DNA of 64,000 bases. Origin: Symsagittifera roscoffensis. Its lineage: Eukaryota; Xenacoelomorpha; Acoela; Convolutidae. The stretch spans positions 67,630,025 through 67,694,024 of the forward strand of contig NC_087064.1 of assembly GCF_963678635.1 (NCBI RefSeq), read 5' to 3'. The number at the start of each line of letters is the position of its first letter. Positions within the stretch are counted from its first letter, which is position 1. Positions 56,134 to 64,000 of this stretch are shown piece after piece. The notes under the pieces are model-generated. The model was not told where the DNA came from, made no database searches, and saw nothing but the letters and a program-made list of their open reading frames with translations. A program made the translations under genes and the position numbers.

Positions 56134-57051
56134 CATTCGACCAGAATGTGAAAAATGCAATCTCTGCAGAATTCGGAATTTTAGCAGTAAGCCTTCCGGA
56201 TTGGTGGTTTTTAAGAACTAAGAGCGTTATTGGAACGTTTGGCCAGACGGTGAGGGCTGGAATATTCTAGTATTTTAAAATTTCAAAAATTCGAACGATG
56301 ACGTCACATTTCTGAGAAATGCTGAAACGGCCATTTTAACAAAAAACGAGAGAGAAAACACAACAACATTAGTTGCGCTGACGATAACGACGATAATCGT
56401 GATTGAAAAACAGCAGCAGATTGCAGGAATAGCAGAGAACGTTCCGAGTTGCAACTATTGTGCTGCTACAATAGTTGCAAGGCCGTTGCGAGCAACGGTG
56501 AAGGGTGAGAAACCAGCCTTCCGGATTAGGAGGAAATCAAGATTAACGAGCTTGATTCAGCGGATTCGTCAATCCGGAAGGGTAAAGGAACTAGAACTTT
56601 TATCCTGTTGCATAAACTTTTAGCTTCTTGTCATGTCCTGACTTGAATTTAATTGATATCTAGATTCATTTTGATAAGGATGAGAAGCTAGGAGTTGGGG
56701 GAAAGGGTTGATTCATCTTCGATGGAGATGATGATTTTTATCTACTGAACAAAAACAATAGTAATATAATAAGTAGTAACCCTGTTTTTAGGAGTGACCT
56801 CGTGGTCTGGGGATACTGAGACCCAGCCATGAGCTCACTATTTGCATGTAATTAAGTTAATTTGAGCGTTCTGGTCGAAGCCGGAGAACAGTAACGTTTT
56901 TGTCGACCCGATGTTAGAAAGACCACCGAAAAGTACTGGCTTGGTAGAGACGGTGAAAAGCATGCAAAGCTCTGTTTAGACGTTAGCCAGTCGTTTTAAG
57001 ACTTAGTTTTGTTATCCGTCGATATGTATCTTCCGGGCGAATGTTACAACC
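56126..57051. mobile_element. 920-bp TIR element (56129-57048) inserted in the retrotransposon
   Basis: It starts TGTGACATTCG and ends CGAATGTTACA, an 11-bp inverted repeat with one mismatch, and is flanked by ACC on both sides (56126-56128, 57049-57051). Removing the element and one ACC rejoins the retrotransposon frame exactly between ...EPRHL and YRTDHKRPDG, which shows it is an insertion. The short ORF inside (56399-56623) has no recognisable domain. The CCGGAAGGGT motif occurs three times inside (56191, 56515, 56571), on both strands. A 3-bp duplication is seen in several DNA-transposon superfamilies, so the superfamily is not fixed. An identical copy lies at 60577-61496. Confidence 0.85.
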
Positions 57052-57488
57052 TCTACAGGACCGATCACAAGCGACCAGACGGTTTGACGCTCGTTCCATT
57101 GCCTGATGGTAAGCAGCTCTTGTGGGATGTAACGGTAGTAGACTCCTTAGCTCCTTGTAGGATTAATGCCGGGTCTGTTTGTAACTCTGGTACGGCTGCC
57201 GCTGAAGCGGAAGAGCGAAAAATTGACAAGTCCTTTCTTCTATAAGATCTTGTAAATGATGGATATCTTTTTCAACAGCTAGCTTTTGAAATTCAGGGTG
57301 CGGCCGGCCCCAGCATAGAAGTTTTTTTGAGCAAGCTTTGTAAGAACCTAAGCATATGCACTGAGGAACCCAGAGCAGGCAGCTTTTTAAAACAGAGAAT
57401 CTCCCTGGCAATACAGATTGCGAACGCCGCTTGCGTACTCAGAACAATAAATGACAAAATAACTTTCGACGAAATTTTTTACTTGTAA
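57009..57488 (+). pseudogene. RLE retrotransposon, endonuclease and C-terminal domain (copy 1)
   Basis: After the insertion the frame reads KRPDGLTLVPLPDG then LLWDVTVVDSLAP: P-D, about 14 residues, then D-V-T, the PD-(D/E)XK-like arrangement of restriction-like endonucleases. AAEAEERKIDK follows, then an in-frame TAA at 57243-57245. The same frame continues without further stop through GYLFQQLAFEIQGAAGPS, EEPRAGSFLKQRISLAIQ and INDKITFDEIFYL to TAA at 57486-57488. The RLE would nick the target to prime reverse transcription. The first codons after 57009 belong to the inserted element, not the protein. Confidence 0.8.
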
Positions 57489-57531
57489 CACTTATATATT
57501 ATATTTTCTCGTGTCGAGTTGCTTGTTCTTA

Positions 57532-57581
57532 TGTGACATTCGACCAGACATTCGATATGTATCTTCCGGGCGAATGTTACA
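57532..57581. mobile_element. 50-bp deletion derivative of the TIR element
   Basis: Consists of the first 17 bases of the 920-bp element (TGTGACATTCGACCAGA) joined to its last 30 or so (from TCGATATGTATCTTCC to CGAATGTTACA). It keeps both inverted ends and nothing else. No matching 3-bp flanks are seen (TTA on the left, TGT on the right). An identical copy is at 61980-62029. Confidence 0.8.
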
Positions 57582-57588
57582 TGTATGT

Positions 57589-60055
57589 TTTTATGGCGCT
57601 CCTGGGTGTTATTCTTTCACAACATCATGACCGGCGGAACCGTTAACGAGCACTCCGCGCCGAGCGGATGCTCACATTAACGCCCTTAATAGGCCTAAAC
57701 CGCCGGGGCGGAAGGGTAGTTCGGAACGCGGAAGCCTTCCGGATTACCGTGAATAGTTTTTTAACCTAGTTAAGACCGAAAATTCACGAACCAGGAAGGG
57801 TGGGGGGAATCGCGAACCCCTCATCCCCTGAGTGGTTTGTGACCAAAAACACTTAAAGATATAAGTAAAACCAAACAAAAAGTAGTATAGTACCCAAGAA
57901 AAACAAAAAACATAAAAAATAACCGAAAAAACCAAAAACAGTAAAAAAAGTAAAAAAATCAGTAGAAATCATCCCCCCAGACAAGATGTGATCCAACCCC
58001 CCCGTTTGTTGTTGATAGATATATTGTTGTTACAGGCATTTATATCAGTCAGGATCGTTATGATCAGTTTTGTAGCCCGTTTGTGAGGCTTGTACTGTAG
58101 GGTTATTTGAGCATTTAATCACGTTAATGATAAATTGCGCTCAATCCGGAAGGGTCAGCTGATTTGCGCTCAATTCGGAAGGGTCTTGGGTGAAGACCGA
58201 TCCGGCAAGCAGTACAAGGAGCAACAAGAAGGGGCTAAACGACAACAACAATCGACTGTTGGGTATCGTTAACAAGTTTTGTAGCCCTTTTGGTACAAAA
58301 AGTAAGATAGTAATCTGTGGGGGGCTCGACAGTGCTGCACTGTAGTGACCCTTCACCGAACTGCGAATATCCGAGTCAAGCACCTTAATTCGGATATTGA
58401 GGAAACCCGGAGGGGTATAGTATTACTAATATTATTATTTATATAGCCTATATTAATAGTCTTATATCGTTTTTCAGTGAAAAACAACGAAAACAGACCG
58501 GTTTTTAGGGTCAAAATAGCGATATTTTGATCCCCCCACAAGTCGCGATTTTTGAGATATCGATATTTTTTCAAACGGAAAAAAGCGCTAAGTTAGTGTG
58601 TTACATCGTAACTGCACTACCACAATAGATAGAACCGGTTAAGTTTAGTTCGGAAGTGGTTGGAACTATTTTGGAACCAAAAACCGAATTTTCGTGATTT
58701 TTGAGAAAAAGAAACACTATAGATTTAGAAAATTTTTTGGAATTTTTTGAGTTACGACAGTAAAATTAGTTGTTCGGACAACGTCCACTAGTGAATCTAC
58801 GAGTTTTAAAACCCGCTACCCGAAAGCCTTCCGGGTTGCAGAGAAATCGAACATAACGTGTTTGATTTGGTGGATTCATCAATCCGGAGGTGTCCAGGTA
58901 GCATGGTTTTTCGCAAATTTTTTCTACAAAAGCGTTTTAGATCGGGTCTTTTGCATTGAACGAGAAGAGTATAGGCCTTCTGAGCTCGGATCAATAATTT
59001 TTAGGTCGAAAGGACCAGAATTGCGGAAAAAGTTAGGTGGAGCCTATAAGCGAGAAATTTTTTGAGTTTGCAAGAAAGACGTTTTAGTTAATAACTTTGG
59101 AACTACTGAGCATATTGAGTTGATCTTGGTACCAATAGATCAAACATTAGCTGAGCTTATTGATAGGGTCAGAAATTTTTTGGAAAAGTAAGCGTGAAAA
59201 TTTTTTGAGATTGTTTTTACCAAATAACACAAATCCGGAGGGGTACACCCTTCACGTTTTATAAATTTTTCTGAAAAACCATAGACCCCTACCAAAAGGT
59301 AATAGCGGTTGAATAAAGTAACTTTAGGCCGTTCTAGACCAGAAGGGAGGGCTAAAGGCACAGCAAAAGCTAAATCGAGCCGAAGTTAGGCCAGCGATAA
59401 GACCCTTCACCGTTAGCGTGAATTGTCAAATAAGAGGCTTAACTTCAATCCGGAAGGGTCTAGGAAGGTAGTACATACCCTTCCCAGTTAATTGAAAGAG
59501 CATAATTGCATCGGAGAACGTATCCGGAGGGGTATAGGTTGAAAAAAGGAAATCTCCGAAAAGCCACTTTTACAAAACCGGAGGGCTCCCAATCCGGAGG
59601 GGTCAAAGATTTTTCAAGTTAGGAGGGGTCCGAATCCGGAGGGGTCTTATAGTTGCTAATTCGGAGGGGTCCGAATCCGGAGGGGTCTTATAGTTGCTAA
59701 TTCAGAGGGGTCCAAATCCGGAGGGGTCTTGTATTAACCAACTCAGAGGGGTCCAAATCCGGAGGGGTCTTGTATTAACCAACTCAGAGGGGTCCAAATC
59801 CGGAGGGGTCTAGATTCTATCAATCCGGAAGGGTCCTATTTGTGCCAATCCGGAGGGGTATTATTTTATTAAGGACTTAGGTAGACGAAAGAAAGACTAA
59901 AAAGTGAGAGGTATTAGGTTATTAACACACAGGCTAGGTATCAGTGACTGCACTGGTAACTTGCCTTTCAATAAGAACCAGACTAATACAAAACAGGTCC
60001 GAACTCGGATATTCGCGACACCAAGTCTAAATTAAAAAGAGCGTGATTCATTGTC
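57589..60055. repeat. Non-coding motif field, AATCCGGARGGGT repeated on both strands
   Basis: There is no credible gene in these 2.5 kb, which either follow or form the 3' part of the retrotransposon. The short motif appears as AATCCGGAAGGGT or AATCCGGAGGGGT at about 58143, 58172, 58405, 58879, 59231, 59446, 59521, 59575 and 59591. On the opposite strand it appears as AAGCCTTCCGG at 57732 and 58824. A second word, GACCCTTCACCG, recurs at 58347 and 59400. A 14-bp inverted pair, GCGAATATCCGAGT, lies at 58363-58376 and in complement near 60003-60016. The small ORFs on either strand have no known domains. Confidence 0.7.
59617..59862. repeat. 41-bp minisatellite, five units plus two half units
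   Basis: Units start at 59617, 59658, 59699, 59740 and 59781. Each contains two motif copies, one degenerate (AATTCGGAGGGGTCC or AACTCAGAGGGGTCC) and one near-perfect (AAATCCGGAGGGGTC), then a short A/T-rich tail. Single motifs follow at 59822 (AATCCGGAAGGGTC) and 59847 (AATCCGGAGGGGTA). Spacing is exact at 41 bp. Confidence 0.95.
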
Positions 60056-60581
60056 ACCCGCTTTCTTAGCCTCAGCAGTAGGAGCAAAAGATGCCTTGAG
60101 CGAAATCTTTGGTTTGGAGCATGTGGATGGAACCTATGATGATGCGCTTAAACGGTGGTTTGACCTTGGAAAAATTGAAATGGCTCCGGAAAATGAAATC
60201 CAAAAAAATTGGACGGAGCCAATTTTTGACAGCGAAATTGCAGACTTGATTTTACGACTCGAACCAACGGACGTAAAAAGGTTCAACGCGTTCCAAGATA
60301 GATTTGGCTCCCAATGGTTGAACGTCATCCCGTACAAAAATTTAAGGTTAAAACTGTCAAACCAACAACTCAGAATTGCGATAGGACTTCGATTAGGACC
60401 AAAAATATGCGAACGGCATAAATGCGTGTGCGGAAAAGACGTTACCGATGATGATTGGCATGGTCTTTCTTGCCTCAAAAGTGCAGGGAGATTCTCTAGG
60501 CAATCAAACCTGAATGCCCCTATAAAGCAGAGTCTATCATCTACTCACATTCCGTCTGTTTTAGAACCACGACACCTGTGA
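60056..60581 (+). pseudogene. RLE retrotransposon, thumb and CCHC fragment (copy 2)
   Basis: Identical to 55608-56133. The open frame appears to start at 60051, but its first codons come from the junction, so the protein fragment has no real start. It contains the CCHC knuckle and ends at the TGA formed by the insertion. Confidence 0.85.
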
Positions 60582-61499
60582 CATTCGACCAGAATGTGAA
60601 AAATGCAATCTCTGCAGAATTCGGAATTTTAGCAGTAAGCCTTCCGGATTGGTGGTTTTTAAGAACTAAGAGCGTTATTGGAACGTTTGGCCAGACGGTG
60701 AGGGCTGGAATATTCTAGTATTTTAAAATTTCAAAAATTCGAACGATGACGTCACATTTCTGAGAAATGCTGAAACGGCCATTTTAACAAAAAACGAGAG
60801 AGAAAACACAACAACATTAGTTGCGCTGACGATAACGACGATAATCGTGATTGAAAAACAGCAGCAGATTGCAGGAATAGCAGAGAACGTTCCGAGTTGC
60901 AACTATTGTGCTGCTACAATAGTTGCAAGGCCGTTGCGAGCAACGGTGAAGGGTGAGAAACCAGCCTTCCGGATTAGGAGGAAATCAAGATTAACGAGCT
61001 TGATTCAGCGGATTCGTCAATCCGGAAGGGTAAAGGAACTAGAACTTTTATCCTGTTGCATAAACTTTTAGCTTCTTGTCATGTCCTGACTTGAATTTAA
61101 TTGATATCTAGATTCATTTTGATAAGGATGAGAAGCTAGGAGTTGGGGGAAAGGGTTGATTCATCTTCGATGGAGATGATGATTTTTATCTACTGAACAA
61201 AAACAATAGTAATATAATAAGTAGTAACCCTGTTTTTAGGAGTGACCTCGTGGTCTGGGGATACTGAGACCCAGCCATGAGCTCACTATTTGCATGTAAT
61301 TAAGTTAATTTGAGCGTTCTGGTCGAAGCCGGAGAACAGTAACGTTTTTGTCGACCCGATGTTAGAAAGACCACCGAAAAGTACTGGCTTGGTAGAGACG
61401 GTGAAAAGCATGCAAAGCTCTGTTTAGACGTTAGCCAGTCGTTTTAAGACTTAGTTTTGTTATCCGTCGATATGTATCTTCCGGGCGAATGTTACAACC
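60574..61499. mobile_element. 920-bp TIR element (60577-61496), copy 2
   Basis: Same element, same site and same ACC flanks as the copy at 56129-57048, carried along in the tandem duplication rather than inserted independently. Confidence 0.85.
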
Positions 61500-61936
61500 T
61501 CTACAGGACCGATCACAAGCGACCAGACGGTTTGACGCTCGTTCCATTGCCTGATGGTAAGCAGCTCTTGTGGGATGTAACGGTAGTAGACTCCTTAGCT
61601 CCTTGTAGGATTAATGCCGGGTCTGTTTGTAACTCTGGTACGGCTGCCGCTGAAGCGGAAGAGCGAAAAATTGACAAGTCCTTTCTTCTATAAGATCTTG
61701 TAAATGATGGATATCTTTTTCAACAGCTAGCTTTTGAAATTCAGGGTGCGGCCGGCCCCAGCATAGAAGTTTTTTTGAGCAAGCTTTGTAAGAACCTAAG
61801 CATATGCACTGAGGAACCCAGAGCAGGCAGCTTTTTAAAACAGAGAATCTCCCTGGCAATACAGATTGCGAACGCCGCTTGCGTACTCAGAACAATAAAT
61901 GACAAAATAACTTTCGACGAAATTTTTTACTTGTAA
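61457..61936 (+). pseudogene. RLE retrotransposon, endonuclease and C-terminal domain (copy 2)
   Basis: Identical to 57009-57488, with the same in-frame TAA (61691-61693) before GYLFQQLAFE and the same final stop. Confidence 0.8.
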
Positions 61937-61979
61937 CACTTATATATTATATTTTCTCGTGTCGAGTTGCTTGTTCTTA

Positions 61980-62029
61980 TGTGACATTCGACCAGACATT
62001 CGATATGTATCTTCCGGGCGAATGTTACA
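61980..62029. mobile_element. 50-bp deletion derivative of the TIR element, copy 2
   Basis: Identical to 57532-57581, as part of the tandem copy. Confidence 0.8.
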
Positions 62030-62036
62030 TGTATGT

Positions 62037-64000
62037 TTTTATGGCGCTCCTGGGTGTTATTCTTTCACAACATCATGACCGGCGGAACCGTTAACGAGCA
62101 CTCCGCGCCGAGCGGATGCTCACATTAACGCCCTTAATAGGCCTAAACCGCCGGGGCGGAAGGGTAGTTCGGAACGCGGAAGCCTTCCGGATTACCGTGA
62201 ATAGTTTTTTAACCTAGTTAAGACCGAAAATTCACGAACCAGGAAGGGTGGGGGGAATCGCGAACCCCTCATCCCCTGAGTGGTTTGTGACCAAAAACAC
62301 TTAAAGATATAAGTAAAACCAAACAAAAAGTAGTATAGTACCCAAGAAAAACAAAAAACATAAAAAATAACCGAAAAAACCAAAAACAGTAAAAAAAGTA
62401 AAAAAATCAGTAGAAATCATCCCCCCAGACAAGATGTGATCCAACCCCCCCGTTTGTTGTTGATAGATATATTGTTGTTACAGGCATTTATATCAGTCAG
62501 GATCGTTATGATCAGTTTTGTAGCCCGTTTGTGAGGCTTGTACTGTAGGGTTATTTGAGCATTTAATCACGTTAATGATAAATTGCGCTCAATCCGGAAG
62601 GGTCAGCTGATTTGCGCTCAATTCGGAAGGGTCTTGGGTGAAGACCGATCCGGCAAGCAGTACAAGGAGCAACAAGAAGGGGCTAAACGACAACAACAAT
62701 CGACTGTTGGGTATCGTTAACAAGTTTTGTAGCCCTTTTGGTACAAAAAGTAAGATAGTAATCTGTGGGGGGCTCGACAGTGCTGCACTGTAGTGACCCT
62801 TCACCGAACTGCGAATATCCGAGTCAAGCACCTTAATTCGGATATTGAGGAAACCCGGAGGGGTATAGTATTACTAATATTATTATTTATATAGCCTATA
62901 TTAATAGTCTTATATCGTTTTTCAGTGAAAAACAACGAAAACAGACCGGTTTTTAGGGTCAAAATAGCGATATTTTGATCCCCCCACAAGTCGCGATTTT
63001 TGAGATATCGATATTTTTTCAAACGGAAAAAAGCGCTAAGTTAGTGTGTTACATCGTAACTGCACTACCACAATAGATAGAACCGGTTAAGTTTAGTTCG
63101 GAAGTGGTTGGAACTATTTTGGAACCAAAAACCGAATTTTCGTGATTTTTGAGAAAAAGAAACACTATAGATTTAGAAAATTTTTTGGAATTTTTTGAGT
63201 TACGACAGTAAAATTAGTTGTTCGGACAACGTCCACTAGTGAATCTACGAGTTTTAAAACCCGCTACCCGAAAGCCTTCCGGGTTGCAGAGAAATCGAAC
63301 ATAACGTGTTTGATTTGGTGGATTCATCAATCCGGAGGTGTCCAGGTAGCATGGTTTTTCGCAAATTTTTTCTACAAAAGCGTTTTAGATCGGGTCTTTT
63401 GCATTGAACGAGAAGAGTATAGGCCTTCTGAGCTCGGATCAATAATTTTTAGGTCGAAAGGACCAGAATTGCGGAAAAAGTTAGGTGGAGCCTATAAGCG
63501 AGAAATTTTTTGAGTTTGCAAGAAAGACGTTTTAGTTAATAACTTTGGAACTACTGAGCATATTGAGTTGATCTTGGTACCAATAGATCAAACATTAGCT
63601 GAGCTTATTGATAGGGTCAGAAATTTTTTGGAAAAGTAAGCGTGAAAATTTTTTGAGATTGTTTTTACCAAATAACACAAATCCGGAGGGGTACACCCTT
63701 CACGTTTTATAAATTTTTCTGAAAAACCATAGACCCCTACCAAAAGGTAATAGCGGTTGAATAAAGTAACTTTAGGCCGTTCTAGACCAGAAGGGAGGGC
63801 TAAAGGCACAGCAAAAGCTAAATCGAGCCGAAGTTAGGCCAGCGATAAGACCCTTCACCGTTAGCGTGAATTGTCAAATAAGAGGCTTAACTTCAATCCG
63901 GAAGGGTCTAGGAAGGTAGTACATACCCTTCCCAGTTAATTGAAAGAGCATAATTGCATCGGAGAACGTATCCGGAGGGGTATAGGTTGAAAAAAGGAAA
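62037..64000. repeat. Motif field, copy 2 (cut by window end)
   Basis: Identical to 57589-59552 with the AATCCGGARGGGT motifs in the same places. The window ends before the 41-bp minisatellite. Confidence 0.85.

Larger units (their letters stand above)
53656..57488 (+). mobile_element. Non-LTR retrotransposon with PHD finger, RT, CCHC knuckle and restriction-like endonuclease
   Basis: Domain order on the plus strand: PHD finger (53764-53930), RT (54430-55400), thumb region, CCHC-like knuckle (55970-56030), PD-(D/E)XK-like endonuclease (57055-57245) and a C-terminal domain to a stop at 57486-57488. A zinc knuckle followed by a restriction-like endonuclease C-terminal to the RT is the plan of the R2/R4/NeSL-type RLE retrotransposons. 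An N-terminal PHD finger adds a likely chromatin or protein interaction. Defects: frameshifts at a T run near 54130 and an A run near 55325, in-frame stops at 54893 and 57243, and a 920-bp insertion at 56129. The 3' part recurs in the downstream tandem copy. Confidence 0.85.
60056..64000 (+). repeat. Second, head-to-tail copy of the 4,448-bp segment (continues beyond window)
   Basis: From 60056 (ACCCGCTTTCTTAGCC) the sequence repeats that from 55608, at an offset of 4,448 bp, to the last base of the window (matching 59552). Every part I compared is identical, including the premature TAA, the 920-bp insertion and the 50-bp derivative. All ORFs recur with identical translations. The junction is ...GATTCATTGTC|ACCCGC, where the first copy reads ...TCGCTTT|ACCCGC. 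Because the inactivating defects are shared, the segment was copied after the element was already dead, or the assembly repeats it in error. Confidence 0.95.

Noticed and set aside
56129-57058. The 920-bp insertion as a GT-AG intron (CT|GTGACA ... CTCTACAG|GACC)
   Set aside because: This reading also keeps the frame but drops Tyr-Arg from the protein and ignores the inverted ends and ACC flanks. Retrotransposons of this kind are not expected to carry introns. Insertion explains more.
58141-59361. Several 60-80 codon ORFs in the motif field, repeated 4,448 bp downstream
   Set aside because: Identity between copies reflects the recent duplication, not selection. No domains, and several read through the motif repeats.
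59617-59862. 41-bp regularly spaced repeats as a CRISPR array
   Set aside because: There are no unique spacers, the repeats are contiguous, and the context is eukaryotic.
60056-64000. Second copy as an independent 5'-truncated retrotransposition event
   Set aside because: It shares the premature stop and the TIR insertion with copy 1 and extends well past the coding end. Segment duplication or assembly error is simpler.

Overview
The window looks like nuclear DNA of an animal, probably an invertebrate. It is strongly AT-rich and gene-poor and is packed with degenerate transposable elements and tandem repeats. The one convincing host gene is a multi-exon seven-transmembrane receptor with GT-AG introns. 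Nothing looks bacterial: there are no operons and no long intact ORFs. I cannot name the species. The mix of elements fits a repeat-rich invertebrate: a Ty3/gypsy-like LTR element, a CR1/jockey-type LINE, a Penelope-like element, a PHD-finger/RT/restriction-like-endonuclease retrotransposon and Mutator-like DNA transposons.

Layout. 1-6.8 kb: a decayed Ty3/gypsy-type retrotransposon on the minus strand, with integrase cut by the window start, then RNase H, RT remnant, protease and gag going rightwards. 6.8-18.6 kb: mostly unassigned AT-rich DNA with short duplications, two copies of a dispersed repeat (here 'family A') and a (TA)n tract. 18.6-21.3 kb: two diverged copies of a CCAT-rich block. 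22.2-28.7 kb: copies of a ~724-bp repeat, two in tandem, with inverted relatives further right. 28.2 and 29.2 kb: two small exon-like ORFs with good donor sites. 30.3-31.1 kb: a ~217-241 bp tandem array. 33.4-34.6 kb: a satellite built on the palindrome GAATACCGGTATTC, interrupted by a 388-bp MITE with a 9-bp target duplication. 35.4-38.9 kb: the three-exon GPCR gene (minus). 42.75-44.73 kb: an internally deleted Mutator-like element with 9-bp target duplications, terminal repeats made of an iterated motif, a FLYWCH finger and a partial MULE transposase. 45-50 kb: more family A copies, one nested in a LINE. 50.1-51.4 kb: a dead Penelope-like element with a Cys-rich finger inside its RT and a GIY-YIG-like end.

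53.7-64 kb is the most unusual part. A non-LTR retrotransposon (PHD finger, RT, CCHC knuckle, PD-(D/E)XK-like endonuclease) carries a 920-bp insertion with 11-bp terminal inverted repeats. It is followed by ~2.5 kb of sequence studded on both strands with a short motif (consensus AATCCGGARGGGT) that condenses into a 41-bp minisatellite. This whole 4,448-bp segment is then repeated head-to-tail, apparently without change, to the window end.

No pathway can be drawn. The receptor would act alone at the cell surface, and almost everything else is selfish DNA in various stages of decay. The strongest leads are the CCGGARGGGT motif field and its TIR element, the MULE-type elements whose ends are iterated short motifs, and the Penelope-like element with a finger between RT motifs.
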